DNA from: Candidatus Peregrinibacteria bacterium GW2011_GWC2_39_14
GTDB lineage: Bacteria > Patescibacteriota > Gracilibacteria > UBA1369 > UBA12463
DNA: 64,000 bases
Direction: 5' to 3'
Assembly: GCA_000993595.1 (NCBI GenBank)
Contig: LBWJ01000006.1
Coordinates: 1-64,000 of the forward strand
The translations under genes were made by a program, and so were the position numbers. Within the stretch, counting starts at the first letter, position 1. Each line of letters begins with the position of its first letter. Under the pieces are notes generated by a model. That model searched no databases, was not told the origin of the DNA, and saw only the letters and a program-made list of their open reading frames with translations. Below are positions 15,935-25,877 of the stretch, in pieces.

Positions 15935-18900
15935 ATGTTCAATCCTGTAAACCAGAAGAAAAATTTTCCGGAAATGGAGCACGAGGTGCTTAAATTTTGG
16001 GATGATAATAAAATTTTTGAGAAATCTGTGAAACAAAGAGAAGGGGAGAAGAAATTTGTGTTTTTTGATGGGCCTCCGTTTGCGAATGGATTGCCTCATT
16101 ATGGTCATATTTTGGCAAATGTTTTGAAAGATGCGGTTGTCAGATATTTTGCCATGAAGGGCTACTATATCCCACGAACTAATGGTTGGGATTGTCATGG
16201 TCTTCCCGTTGAATATGAAATTGAAAAAGAGCTAAAGATTTCTGGTCGTAAGCAAATTGAACAATATGGAATTGAGAAATTTAATGACGATTGTCGAGCT
16301 AGTGTTTTTCGTTATACAAAGCAATGGGAAGAAACTTTAAAGAGGATTGGGCGTTGGGTTGATTTCGAACATTCTTATGCGACTTTGAATATGCCTTATA
16401 TGGAATCGATTTGGTGGATCTTCAAGCAGATCTGGGATAAAGGCATGGTTTATGAAGGTCATAAAAGTATGCATATTTGTCCGAGATGTGAAACCGCGTT
16501 GAGTAATTTTGAAGTAACGCAAGGATATAAAGACGTTATTGATTCCAGTCTTGTTGTCAAATTTAAATCAGACGAAGAAGATAATACGTATTATTTGGCT
16601 TGGACAACAACTCCATGGTGCTTGCCGGGACAAATCGCAGTGATAGTTCATCCGGATAAAGTTTATGCAAAAGTGGAAAGTGAAGGCGAATATTATTGGA
16701 TTATTGAAAATAGGGTTGAAGCAATTCTAAAAGATCGTCCTTATAAAGTTATTGAAAAGAAAAAAGGAAAAGAATTGGAAGGTAAGTCGTATGAACCTTT
16801 ATTTCCTTATAATGCTAATAAGAAAAAAGATTCAAAATGGGCATTTAAAATTCTCGTAGATGAATTTGTAACCGACGAGGATGGATCCGGGTTTGTTACT
16901 TCTTCTCCTGATTTTGGTGAAGATGATATGCGTGTTTGCGCAAAATATGAAGTGCCTTTTACAAATACGGTGGATATGAGCGGTGTTTATCGAGAGCATG
17001 TGACGGATTATGCTGGCGAATCGGTTCTTATTGCTAATAGGAAAATTCTTGAAGATTTAAAAAATGCCGGAAAGGCATTGTGGACTGAGCCGTATAAACA
17101 TAGCTATCCGCATTGTTGGAGATGCGATACGCCGCTTTTGAATTATGCGACAAAATCGCTTTTTATTCGCGTTACGGATATTAAGAAAGATCTTATAAAA
17201 AATAATAAAAAAATCCATTGGCAGCCTGAGCATATTGGGCCCGGTAGATTTGGCAAGTGGCTTGAGGATGCGCGTGATTGGGCTATTTCAAGAAATCGTT
17301 ATTGGGGTTCGCCAATTCCTGTTTGGGAGTGTGAATGTGGTGAAAAAACTTGCGTTGGTTCTGTTGAGGAATTGAAGAAATTATCCGGTGGAAAAGTTCC
17401 AATGCGAAATGGAGTTGTTGATTTGCATAAGCCATATATTGATGAGATTGAAATTAAATGTCCGAAGTGCGGAAAAAACGCAAAAAGAATTTCTGATGTT
17501 TTGGATTGTTGGTTTGAGAGTGGTTCAATGCCATATGCGCAACTTCATTATCCTTTTGAAAATAAAAAAGAATTTGAAGACAATTTTCCTGCACAATTTA
17601 TCGCTGAAGGCTTGGATCAAACCCGTGGGTGGTTTTATACACTTCACATTTTGGCCGGGATTTTGTTTGATGCGCCGGCGTTTAAAAATGTTATCGTAAA
17701 TGGAATTTTACTCGCTGCGAATGGCGAAAAGCTTTCAAAAAGAAAGAAGAATTATCCTGATCCAAATGAGCTTTTTGAGAATAAAGGCGTGGACGCGGTT
17801 CGCTTCTTTCTGCTTAATTCTGTTGCGGTTTTGGCAGATGATGTGCGTTTTTCAGAAAGACATGTCGATGAAATTCTGAAACAATTTTTATTGATTTTAT
17901 GGAATACATATTCATTTTTTGTTATGTATGCGAATATTGATAATTTTCAACCAAAAGAAGTTGATTTAAAAATTAAACCAAAAAATCTTCTTGATAGATG
18001 GATCTTGTCTGAATTGAACACGCTTGTTGCGGAAGTGGCTGTTGCTATGGATGATTATAATTTGAGCAAGGCGTGCCGTCCTGTGATTGGTTTTGTTGAT
18101 AATTTGTCGAATTGGTATATTCGCAGAAGCCGAAGGCGTTTTTGGAAGTCTGAAAATGATGCAGATAAAATCGAGGCCTATTCAACTCTTTATACTGTGC
18201 TTGTTACTTTTTCGAAATTGATTGCGCCATTTACACCGTTTGCGGCTGATGAAATGTATAAAAACTTAACAAATGGAGTTGTTGGAGCGAAGGAATCGGT
18301 ACATCTGGAAGATTGGCCAAAGTTTGACAAGAAACTTATTGATAAAGATTTAAATGAGCAAATGAAGGTCGTGAGAACAATCGTTAATCTTGGTCTTGCT
18401 GGACGTTCGAATGCCGGAATCAAAGTGAGACAACCTTTATCAAAAATTCAGGTTGCGCAACCGCATTCAATAGATAAAAAATTGATTGCAATGTATGGCG
18501 ATATTATTTTGGAAGAATTGAATGTTAAAGCGCTTGAATTTATTACAGAGGTTGGTGGTGATATAAAACAGACAGTTGCGGTTAATTCACGCGCGATCGG
18601 TCCGAAATATGGCTCTGATACTCAGAAAATCATTGATGCATGCAAACGTTTCGAATTTAAAATTCAAGATAATGGGAAGCTTGAAGTTGCTGGGTTTACG
18701 CTTGATGCCGACGAGTTTGTTATTGGATATACTGGTTCCGGAGAAGTCGATGTTGAGAGCGCGGATGGAATTACTGTTATTTTGGATTCACATATTACGC
18801 CTGAATTGACGAGCGAGGGTTATGCTCGTGATATCGTCAGATTTATTCAGGAAATGCGTAAGAAGGCTAATTATAACGTTAATGATAGGATTTATGTTTT

Positions 18901-19069
18901 TGCCGGATGTGAAGATGCCGCTATAAAACAAGCAATTGTTGATTTTGCTGATTATATAAAGAAAGAAACGCTTGCAATTGAACTTCAAGATAAAGGTGAA
19001 TTTGCATGGGATGCGAGCGAGAGCGTTGATTTGGACGGTAAAAGTGTTAAAATTAGCATAAGAAAATAA
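15935..19069 (+). CDS. ileS: Isoleucyl-tRNA synthetase (eukaryote-like IleS2 type)
   Basis: This 1044-residue class I synthetase has its HIGH-type motif HYGH at 55-58 and its KMSKS-type motif KLSKR at 599-603. The stretch around the latter (KRKKNYPDP) and the CPRC/CPKC zinc-like pairs near 188 and 510 resemble the IleS2 group, which includes eukaryotic and many anaerobe enzymes and is often naturally less sensitive to mupirocin. An editing domain is present. It heads a run with the holin-like gene, secG and a peptide-binding protein. Confidence 0.97.
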   Translation: MFNPVNQKKNFPEMEHEVLKFWDDNKIFEKSVKQREGEKKFVFFDGPPFANGLPHYGHILANVLKDAVVRYFAMKGYYIPRTNGWDCHGLPVEYEIEKELKISGRKQIEQYGIEKFNDDCRASVFRYTKQWEETLKRIGRWVDFEHSYATLNMPYMESIWWIFKQIWDKGMVYEGHKSMHICPRCETALSNFEVTQGYKDVIDSSLVVKFKSDEEDNTYYLAWTTTPWCLPGQIAVIVHPDKVYAKVESEGEYYWIIENRVEAILKDRPYKVIEKKKGKELEGKSYEPLFPYNANKKKDSKWAFKILVDEFVTDEDGSGFVTSSPDFGEDDMRVCAKYEVPFTNTVDMSGVYREHVTDYAGESVLIANRKILEDLKNAGKALWTEPYKHSYPHCWRCDTPLLNYATKSLFIRVTDIKKDLIKNNKKIHWQPEHIGPGRFGKWLEDARDWAISRNRYWGSPIPVWECECGEKTCVGSVEELKKLSGGKVPMRNGVVDLHKPYIDEIEIKCPKCGKNAKRISDVLDCWFESGSMPYAQLHYPFENKKEFEDNFPAQFIAEGLDQTRGWFYTLHILAGILFDAPAFKNVIVNGILLAANGEKLSKRKKNYPDPNELFENKGVDAVRFFLLNSVAVLADDVRFSERHVDEILKQFLLILWNTYSFFVMYANIDNFQPKEVDLKIKPKNLLDRWILSELNTLVAEVAVAMDDYNLSKACRPVIGFVDNLSNWYIRRSRRRFWKSENDADKIEAYSTLYTVLVTFSKLIAPFTPFAADEMYKNLTNGVVGAKESVHLEDWPKFDKKLIDKDLNEQMKVVRTIVNLGLAGRSNAGIKVRQPLSKIQVAQPHSIDKKLIAMYGDIILEELNVKALEFITEVGGDIKQTVAVNSRAIGPKYGSDTQKIIDACKRFEFKIQDNGKLEVAGFTLDADEFVIGYTGSGEVDVESADGITVILDSHITPELTSEGYARDIVRFIQEMRKKANYNVNDRIYVFAGCEDAAIKQAIVDFADYIKKETLAIELQDKGEFAWDASESVDLDGKSVKISIRK

Positions 19070-19074
19070 AAATT

Positions 19075-19452
19075 ATGATAAAGAGGGCGTTTACAAATAT
19101 TGCTTTAAATGGGTTGGCGCTTTATGCGACGACGTTATTGATAAAAGAGGTTACATATACCGGTGGATGGAAATTTTTTTTGATTGCCGGTCTTATTTTT
19201 GCTTTTTTGAATGCAATTGTTAAACCTTTCTTAAAAATACTTGCTTTGCCTTTTATATTCTTGACTGCCGGACTTTTTATTATAGTTCTTAATATTTTCG
19301 TTCTATGGCTTGTTAAATACATTATTGGCGTTGCACAGTTTCAGGATGTTACTTTTACGATCGCAACTACAAGTGCTTATCTGTGGACTTCGATTGCGTT
19401 TGGTGCTATAAACTGGTTTGAACATATTTTATTTATAAATAAAGAAGACTAA
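19075..19452 (+). CDS. Holin-like membrane protein (phage holin family 4 / YvlD-like)
   Basis: The protein has 125 residues and is almost entirely hydrophobic, with four predicted membrane segments at about 9-25, 32-52, 57-80 and 95-115. The FLNAIVKPFLKILALPF phrase, centred near 45, is typical of the PF04020 family. Despite the family name, chromosomal members are not tied to lysis, and their role is unknown. It lies 5 bases after ileS and 2 bases before secG. Confidence 0.85.
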   Translation: MIKRAFTNIALNGLALYATTLLIKEVTYTGGWKFFLIAGLIFAFLNAIVKPFLKILALPFIFLTAGLFIIVLNIFVLWLVKYIIGVAQFQDVTFTIATTSAYLWTSIAFGAINWFEHILFINKED

Positions 19453-19454
19453 TT

Positions 19455-19673
19455 ATGAAAACAATTTTATCAGTCGCTCATATTGCAGTTTCAATTCTTC
19501 TCATTATTTCGATTTTGTCTCAACAGAGAGGAGCTGCTCTTGGAGCGTCATTTGGTGGAACAGGTTCAACTTATCATACAAAAAGAGGAGCTGAAAAAGT
19601 TCTTTTTATTGCTACAATTATTTTTGCGGTTTTGTTTGCAGGGCTTTCAGTGGCCATTTTATTCGTAAAATAA
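19455..19673 (+). CDS. secG: Preprotein translocase subunit SecG
   Basis: The 72-residue protein has two membrane segments flanking the conserved cytoplasmic loop QQRGAALGASFGGTG. SecG assists SecYEG-dependent export. The gap to the following substrate-binding protein is 4 bases, so translation may be coupled. Confidence 0.94.
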   Translation: MKTILSVAHIAVSILLIISILSQQRGAALGASFGGTGSTYHTKRGAEKVLFIATIIFAVLFAGLSVAILFVK

Positions 19674-19677
19674 AAAT

Positions 19678-21336
19678 ATGAAACGCATATTTTCATGGGT
19701 TTTAACGACCCTGAAAACTTATTCGTTGATTGAAAGGGTTTTGAGCGTGGTTTTTATAGTGGTTTTTGCGTATGCGATGTTTATGCTTTCTAGCGCCGTG
19801 CCTTCCGTTTCCAATAAAACTTATACAGAGGGGCTTGTTGGGAAGGTCGGCTGTATAAACCCCGTTTTGGCTGATTTGAACGAAGTTGATCGCGATGTGT
19901 CGAGGTTGATTTTTTCCGGACTTGTTAAATATGACCCTGTTACAAAGGATTTTAAGCCTGATTTGGCAGATTTTACTTTATCGGATGATAAACTGCTTTA
20001 TACGTTTACGGTTAAAGATGGCGTGAAGTGGCATGATGGAGAGGCTTTTACGGCTCAGGATGTTTATTTTACTTATCATGACGTTATTCAGCATGAAGAT
20101 TTCCAAAATCCTATTATTAAGGCCGCATTTGATGGACTTGTAATTGAAAAGTTAAACGATAAAACCGTTACTTTTCGCTTGAAATCGCCAAATTCATACC
20201 TCATTTCAGATATGGTTACTGGAATTTTGCCTTATCATATTTTTAAGAATAAAGAGGTCAAAGATTTAACGAATTGTACGGATTTTAATAGAAATCCCGT
20301 TGGTGCCGGACCTTTTAAGATGGGTGATTATAAAATAACTTCTGACAATGCAATTAAGATTGTTTTTGATAGGTTTGATGATTTTTACGCACAAAAATCT
20401 AATATTAGTCAGATTGTATTTTTGATTTTTGCTAATAATGATTTATTGATAAAAAATATTGCTGATTTGGATGCGGTTCCGAAAGCAGGTTATGAATTAT
20501 CCGAGACGTTAAAGGTTGATCCGGTGATGAAAGTTACCAGTTATACCTTGCCTCAATATACAGGCCTTTTCTTTAATACTGATGAAATGTTTTTAGGAAA
20601 GAAGAAGGTTAGGCTTGCTCTTGCAAAGGCCATTGATCAAGATGAGCTTGTTGCAAAGTTCCCCGGTTATGATCCTGTTAAAATAGGAATTTTTGAGGCC
20701 GATTTAAGTGGTAAATTTTATAAATATGACATTTTGACTTCGGGAAAATATCTTGACGATGAGGGTTTTAAATTGAAAAAAGGGGATCAGTATCGTAAAA
20801 ATAAAGAAGGTGAAGAGTTGTCTGTTCAGCTTTTAATCAGAAAATATACACAAAATCAAAAGCTTGACGATCAAATGACTCAGATTTCAAGTTATATATC
20901 TCAGAAGTGGCTTGAATTGGGTGTCAAAACCGAAGTTGTTGCTCTTGAATCCGGAGACTTTAACGATGCGATTAAAGCCGGTAGTTATGGGGCTTTGATT
21001 GCCGGTGAAAGTTTTTCATACAATATGGATTTATTCTCATTTTGGCATTCAAGTCAGATTGCAAAGCGTGAAGACGGAACCGGTGGGCTTAATTTTTCAA
21101 ATTATTCAAATCCCTCTACGGATATATTGATTGAAAGCTTGCGTGAGGTTTCCGGTAAAGGCAAAAAAACCGATAGATTGGCTCAGATTGTAAACACTTT
21201 CAGGGAAGATATGCCTGGAATTTTTCTGTTTAGGCCAATGTATTATTATATTTCTACTCAGGAATTTAGTGTGCCTGAGTTGGACGGGATGGTGTTTTCC
21301 GCTGATCGGTTTAGCTTTTTGTTAGGAAAATTTTAA
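19678..21336 (+). CDS. ABC transporter substrate-binding protein, family 5 (peptide/nickel type)
   Basis: The 552-residue protein has an N-terminal membrane anchor at about 20-42 and no lipobox cysteine. The SBP family 5 core follows, with PDLADFTLSDDKLLYTFTVK and KWHDGEAFTAQDVYFTY near 100-145. Such proteins capture oligopeptides or similar ligands. No permease or ATPase gene is adjacent, so this may work as an orphan receptor. A fragment of a second family member lies at the window start. Confidence 0.92.
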   Translation: MKRIFSWVLTTLKTYSLIERVLSVVFIVVFAYAMFMLSSAVPSVSNKTYTEGLVGKVGCINPVLADLNEVDRDVSRLIFSGLVKYDPVTKDFKPDLADFTLSDDKLLYTFTVKDGVKWHDGEAFTAQDVYFTYHDVIQHEDFQNPIIKAAFDGLVIEKLNDKTVTFRLKSPNSYLISDMVTGILPYHIFKNKEVKDLTNCTDFNRNPVGAGPFKMGDYKITSDNAIKIVFDRFDDFYAQKSNISQIVFLIFANNDLLIKNIADLDAVPKAGYELSETLKVDPVMKVTSYTLPQYTGLFFNTDEMFLGKKKVRLALAKAIDQDELVAKFPGYDPVKIGIFEADLSGKFYKYDILTSGKYLDDEGFKLKKGDQYRKNKEGEELSVQLLIRKYTQNQKLDDQMTQISSYISQKWLELGVKTEVVALESGDFNDAIKAGSYGALIAGESFSYNMDLFSFWHSSQIAKREDGTGGLNFSNYSNPSTDILIESLREVSGKGKKTDRLAQIVNTFREDMPGIFLFRPMYYYISTQEFSVPELDGMVFSADRFSFLLGKF

Positions 21337-21361
21337 CAAATTGCCTTTACAACTACGGATT

Positions 21362-21390
21362 TTTAGGGTATTTATTTATGGCGCTATAAT
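21362..21390 (+). promoter_or_regulatory. Candidate promoter of rplI
   Basis: TATAAT lies at 21385-21390, 17 bases before the rplI start codon. The -35 region (TTTAGG, 21362-21367) is weak at 17-base spacing. Confidence 0.5.
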
Positions 21391-21407
21391 TTTTAAAACA
21401 ATTAAAT

Positions 21408-21860
21408 ATGCAGGTAATTTTGACAAAAAACGTGCCGAAACTCGGCAAAAGAGGCGAATTAAAACGTGTAAAAGATGGCTATTTTCGCAATTTCTTATAT
21501 CCAAGAGCTATGGCTGTTGTTGCCACTCCAGGTGGAATTAGGGTTGCCGAAGGAAGAATGAAGAAAATGGTTATTGAACATGAAGAGATGAAGAAAAAGG
21601 CTGTGGAGGTTAAAACCAGACTTGAAGGTTTGGTCATCACTTTCGATAAAAAAGCTTCCAAGAAGGGCAAATTATTTGGTTCTATTTCAGCTCAAAATAT
21701 CGTTGATGAAATTAAGAAGCAAGATGGTATTGAGCTTACAGAGGCTCAAGTTTTGCTTAAAGATCATATTAAAGATGTCGGCACGGTTAATGTTGCTGTT
21801 CGAATTGTCGAAGGCGTGGATGCGGATGTTAAGATTGAAGTCAAAGCCATCGCTGAATAA
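21408..21860 (+). CDS. rplI: Ribosomal protein bL9
   Basis: The 150-residue protein shows the bL9 N-terminal domain (MQVILTKNVPKLGKRGELKRVKDGYFRNFL) through the KDGYFRNFLYPR motif, a long central helix and a C-terminal domain. bL9 is absent in some Candidate Phyla groups such as Microgenomates, so its presence narrows the likely lineage. It is followed after 6 bases by ruvX. Confidence 0.96.
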   Translation: MQVILTKNVPKLGKRGELKRVKDGYFRNFLYPRAMAVVATPGGIRVAEGRMKKMVIEHEEMKKKAVEVKTRLEGLVITFDKKASKKGKLFGSISAQNIVDEIKKQDGIELTEAQVLLKDHIKDVGTVNVAVRIVEGVDADVKIEVKAIAE

Positions 21861-21866
21861 TTTTTC

Positions 21867-22298
21867 ATGCAAAAAACTCGAATACTTGGTATCGATTTTG
21901 GTTTAAAGAGGATCGGTGTCGCTATAAGCGATTCTGATTGTAAAATTGCGTTGCCGCGCGATCCAATTGAAAATAATGGTTATGATGGCGTTCTTGAGGA
22001 GATTGCTTCTATTTGTGATGAGAATTTAATAAAGGCCATTGTTTTGGGCTACCCTGTTGGTTTTAAAGGCGAAAGGACGAACATAATAGAGAAGGTTGAT
22101 GATTTTTGTGCTCGCTTAAAGGATGAGCTTAATATCACCGTTATTTTGGAGGATGAGAGATATACAACGGTTCAGGCGCATAAATATATGAATGATGCCG
22201 GAATAAGGAAAAGCCGTAAACAAGGGCTTAAAGATTCGATTTCGGCTACAATATTTCTTCAGGTTTATTTGGATAAATTAAATGCAGAACTCAATTGA
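21867..22298 (+). CDS. ruvX: Holliday junction resolvase-like protein RuvX/YqgF
   Basis: The 143-residue RNase H-fold protein starts with ILGIDFGLKRIGVAISD and has the EDERYTT and KDSISATIFLQ motifs. YqgF proteins act in pre-16S rRNA maturation and have been proposed as junction resolvases. Its last 17 bases overlap the following ATPase gene. Confidence 0.93.
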   Translation: MQKTRILGIDFGLKRIGVAISDSDCKIALPRDPIENNGYDGVLEEIASICDENLIKAIVLGYPVGFKGERTNIIEKVDDFCARLKDELNITVILEDERYTTVQAHKYMNDAGIRKSRKQGLKDSISATIFLQVYLDKLNAELN

Positions 22299-24639
22299 AA
22301 TTTTGGTACGAATATTAATCATTTACTTGATATTCGTTACCGGGATTTTTGCATTAAATTTTTCTGTAAAAAAGATTAAATTTTTATTAAATCGTTTGAG
22401 GGGCAGTGGAGGGGTGGCGCGGGTTTTTCGTATATATGTACCAAGAAATTCTGAAGTTGGACCGATTTCTGCTGAGCAAATTTTTGCAGCTTTGCATGCT
22501 GTGAAATCAGTCATTTGTTTTAATGTTGCAAATATCGGTGACGAAATTGTGTTTTTCGTGAAGGCGGATGAGAGCGTTTTACCTTTTTTAGAAGCGCAAA
22601 TCTATGCGCATTATCCTGATGCTGAAATCGTTTGTATGGATGATTTTGAGCGTGATGGTTTTAAATTTGGCGGCTTTTCAATGAGTTTGGCTCTTAATTT
22701 CACTGATATTTTTCCGGTTAAACGTTATCCGCAGTTTGAAGATAGAATTAAGCGTACGTATATTGATCCGATTGCGGCTGTTTTGTCTTCATTATCGAAA
22801 ATTCCCGGATCTTGCGTGAAAATAGATGTAAAGCCGTTGAGTGATTCCATGAGGCGAAAATATATAAAATGTATACGAATATATAGTCGAAATGTTTTGA
22901 TGAATTTTGAATTTATCGCGAGGAGTTTTATAAATGCTTTTTGTACGCGAAAAATTGTTTATAAAATTGCGTTTTTTCCGGTTTATATTTTATTTTTTGT
23001 TTTTGGGTTTTTGGCTGAAATAAAGCTAAAAACCGATGTTGGCGATGTTGAAGAAAAGACTTCGCGCATTCATGAGCGTGAGAGCAAGGCGGATGCTGTA
23101 ATTGATAAAGTTAGCAAGCCGATGTTTGAAGTTTCAATAAAGCTTTTTAGCAGTACGCGTGCACAGATTTTTCAAATTTCATCTTCATTTTATCAATTTA
23201 ATCTGCCTTATTTAAATAGTTTTAAAGTTGTTGAGAAGGAGTGTGATTTTGTTTTGAATATTGAAGAATTGGCTACAGTATGGCATTTGCCCGGGGTCGA
23301 CGTTTCCGTTCCCGGAATTTCTTACGTTAAATCGAAAACGTTATCGCCACCCAGCAATTTACCGAATTCGAATCTGATTTTGGGTGAAATAAATTTTCGT
23401 GATGTTAATAAAAAAGTTGGGATTTTTCCTTCAGATAGGCGCAGGCATGTTTATATTCTTGGGAAAACCGGAATGGGAAAATCAACTTTGATTAAAAATA
23501 TGATGGTTGCGGATATTGCTTCCGGAAATGGTTTTGGGCTTATTGATCCGCATGGAGATTTGGCTGAGAGTATCCTTGATTTTGTACCTTCAAATCGTAT
23601 TAATGATGTTATATTTTTTAATCCGTGCGATTTGGATTTTCCAATTGGTTTTAATATTTTTGAAATAAAAAATCATTCATTGAGCCCGATTGTTGCTTCC
23701 GGAATTGTTGGAGTTTTTAAAAAGATGTATGCTGAAAGTTGGGGTCCGCGTCTTGAATATATTCTCCGGAATGCGATTTTAACCTTGCTTGAAATTCCAA
23801 ATTCAACCTTGATGTCTTTGATCAGGATTTTTCAGGACGATTCTTTTAGACAAAACGTTGTTTTTCAGCTTAAGGATGCAGTTTTGAGGAATTTTTGGAT
23901 TAATGAATTTGAGAAAATTCCTATATCAAAAAGACCGGAAATAGTTTCACCGATTCTTAATAAAGTTGGTCAATTTATCGCAAATCCGATTATTAGAAAT
24001 ATTTTGTGTCAGCCAAAAACAAAGCTTGATTTGCGTTTTATTATGGATAATCGAAAAATCATAATAATTAATTTATCAAAAGGCAAAATAGGGGAGGATG
24101 CGAGTGCTTTCTTGGGCTCGATTTTGATTACAAAGTTTTATATTGATGCGATGAGCAGGGCTGATATATGCGAAAATTCACGTAACGATTTTTATCTTTA
24201 CATAGATGAATTTCAGAATTTTGCGACTGATGCTTTTTCAAATATTTTATCTGAGGCGAGAAAATATAAGCTTAATTTAACGCTTGCTAATCAGTATATT
24301 TCACAAATGCATGAATCTGCGCGTGATGCGATTTTTGGTAATGTTGGGACCATTGTTGCTTTTCAGTCCGGATTTGAAGATGCGGAAATCATTTCATCTC
24401 AATTCGGTGAAGTTGTTTCTGCGGATGATGTTATGTTTTTGCCTAAATATAGCGCTTATACTAAGCTTTTGATTGATGGAATGCCATCAAGGCCTTTTTC
24501 AATAAAAACATTGGCGCCGGAACCGTTTTTGCAAAAATCCAATCGTGAAAAAATAATTTATAATTCACGCGAAAAGTTTGCGAAAAATCGTTTATTTGTA
24601 GAGGGAAAAACTGTTGATAAAAGCCTTATTTCTCAATAA
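22282..24639 (+). CDS. Membrane-anchored TraD/VirD4-like AAA ATPase
   Basis: The 785-residue protein has a membrane segment at about 8-28 and another at about 230-250, with an N-terminal domain between them. The ATPase core follows, with Walker A GKTGMGKST at 394-402, LIDPHGDLAE just after, and a Walker B region YLYIDEFQNF near 640. This layout matches the type IV secretion coupling-protein-like ATPases common in Candidate Phyla genomes. A role in DNA or protein transfer, or in pili, is inference. No relaxase or VirB4 is present in the window; a VirB2-like pilin gene lies at 56242. Confidence 0.88.
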   Translation: MQNSIEILVRILIIYLIFVTGIFALNFSVKKIKFLLNRLRGSGGVARVFRIYVPRNSEVGPISAEQIFAALHAVKSVICFNVANIGDEIVFFVKADESVLPFLEAQIYAHYPDAEIVCMDDFERDGFKFGGFSMSLALNFTDIFPVKRYPQFEDRIKRTYIDPIAAVLSSLSKIPGSCVKIDVKPLSDSMRRKYIKCIRIYSRNVLMNFEFIARSFINAFCTRKIVYKIAFFPVYILFFVFGFLAEIKLKTDVGDVEEKTSRIHERESKADAVIDKVSKPMFEVSIKLFSSTRAQIFQISSSFYQFNLPYLNSFKVVEKECDFVLNIEELATVWHLPGVDVSVPGISYVKSKTLSPPSNLPNSNLILGEINFRDVNKKVGIFPSDRRRHVYILGKTGMGKSTLIKNMMVADIASGNGFGLIDPHGDLAESILDFVPSNRINDVIFFNPCDLDFPIGFNIFEIKNHSLSPIVASGIVGVFKKMYAESWGPRLEYILRNAILTLLEIPNSTLMSLIRIFQDDSFRQNVVFQLKDAVLRNFWINEFEKIPISKRPEIVSPILNKVGQFIANPIIRNILCQPKTKLDLRFIMDNRKIIIINLSKGKIGEDASAFLGSILITKFYIDAMSRADICENSRNDFYLYIDEFQNFATDAFSNILSEARKYKLNLTLANQYISQMHESARDAIFGNVGTIVAFQSGFEDAEIISSQFGEVVSADDVMFLPKYSAYTKLLIDGMPSRPFSIKTLAPEPFLQKSNREKIIYNSREKFAKNRLFVEGKTVDKSLISQ

Positions 24640-25816
24640 GAGCTTTAACTCCCGGTAATTCTTTTCCTTCGAGAAATGATAAAGACGCGCCACCACCCGT
24701 TGAAATATGAGAGAAATGTTTTTCGTCGAATTTAAATCTCTTAAGGGCATCAACTGAATCACCGCCGCCAATAACTGTTGTGCCTTTATTGTTTGCAATT
24801 GCTTCTGCGACTTCTTTTGTCCCTTTACCAAATGGCTTGTATTCGTATAGTCCCATTGGTCCATTCCAGAATATTGTTTTGGATTTTGAGATAATTTTTT
24901 TGTATTTTTCAGTTGTTTTTGAGCCAATATCAAATATTTTCATGTCTCCTTCAACATCTTCAATCGGGATGTCCATTGTAACCGCGTTATCGCTTGGCAA
25001 GGTTGCGACAACAACGTCTGATGGCAAAACTATTTCCACTTTTAATTTTTCGGCTGCAATCAATATTTCTTGCGCAACTTGAATCTTGTCTTTTTCACAT
25101 AAAGATTGGCCTACGTCAAAGCCTTGAGCGGCTAAAAATGTGTTTGCGATGCCTCCGCCGATTAAGATGTAATCGGCTTTTTTCATCAAGTTTTTGATAA
25201 GTCCAATTTTGTCTTTTATTTTTGCGCCACCCATGACAATTGTGTATGGTCTTTTCGGTTCTTCCATGAGATGTGTTAAGTATTTAAGTTCGTTTTCAAC
25301 AAGAAGTCCCATGTATGAAGGAAGGTGCTGTGTAATACCTGAAACTGATGCGTGTGCTTTGTGTATGACGCCAAATCCATCGTTAACATAGATTTCACCG
25401 AGCGAAGCGAGTTCTTTTGCAAAATCAGGGTGATTTCCTTCTTCTCCCGGATGAAATCTCGTATTTTCAAGAAGAACAACGTCGCCTTCTTTCATTTCTT
25501 TTACAACTTTTTGTACGAATTCTCCGGTGCATTCATCTAGTTTTCTGATTTTTTTACCAAGCAGTTTTTCAAGTGTAGAGACTGCAGGATTTAACCTGAA
25601 ATCATCAAGTATTTGACCTTCAGGGCGGCCATAATGGCTCATGAGAATGAGTTTTGCGCCTTGGTTTAAAAGATGTTTGATTGTTGGAAGAGCTTTTCTT
25701 ATTCTTGAATCTTCTGTGACATTTCCCTTTTCATCGACCGGCACATTAAAGTCAACGCGAACTAAAATGCGTTTTCCTTTTATATCTTTTAAGTCTTTTA
25801 AAGTTCGATGTTTCAT
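24626..25816 (-). CDS. pgk: Phosphoglycerate kinase
   Basis: This 396-residue glycolytic enzyme makes ATP from 1,3-bisphosphoglycerate. Clear motifs are RVDFNVP near 21-27, MSHYGRPEG, GGAKIKDKIG and the C-terminal GGGDSV/STGGGASL nucleotide loops. Length is standard. Its 3' end overlaps the convergent ATPase gene by 14 bases. No other glycolytic gene lies nearby. Confidence 0.98.
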   Translation of the reverse strand: MKHRTLKDLKDIKGKRILVRVDFNVPVDEKGNVTEDSRIRKALPTIKHLLNQGAKLILMSHYGRPEGQILDDFRLNPAVSTLEKLLGKKIRKLDECTGEFVQKVVKEMKEGDVVLLENTRFHPGEEGNHPDFAKELASLGEIYVNDGFGVIHKAHASVSGITQHLPSYMGLLVENELKYLTHLMEEPKRPYTIVMGGAKIKDKIGLIKNLMKKADYILIGGGIANTFLAAQGFDVGQSLCEKDKIQVAQEILIAAEKLKVEIVLPSDVVVATLPSDNAVTMDIPIEDVEGDMKIFDIGSKTTEKYKKIISKSKTIFWNGPMGLYEYKPFGKGTKEVAEAIANNKGTTVIGGGDSVDALKRFKFDEKHFSHISTGGGASLSFLEGKELPGVKALIEK

Positions 25817-25877
25817 ATGAATATAATTATCAATATATCAATTTACAATTTACATTCAATTTTCAATTTTTTAAATA

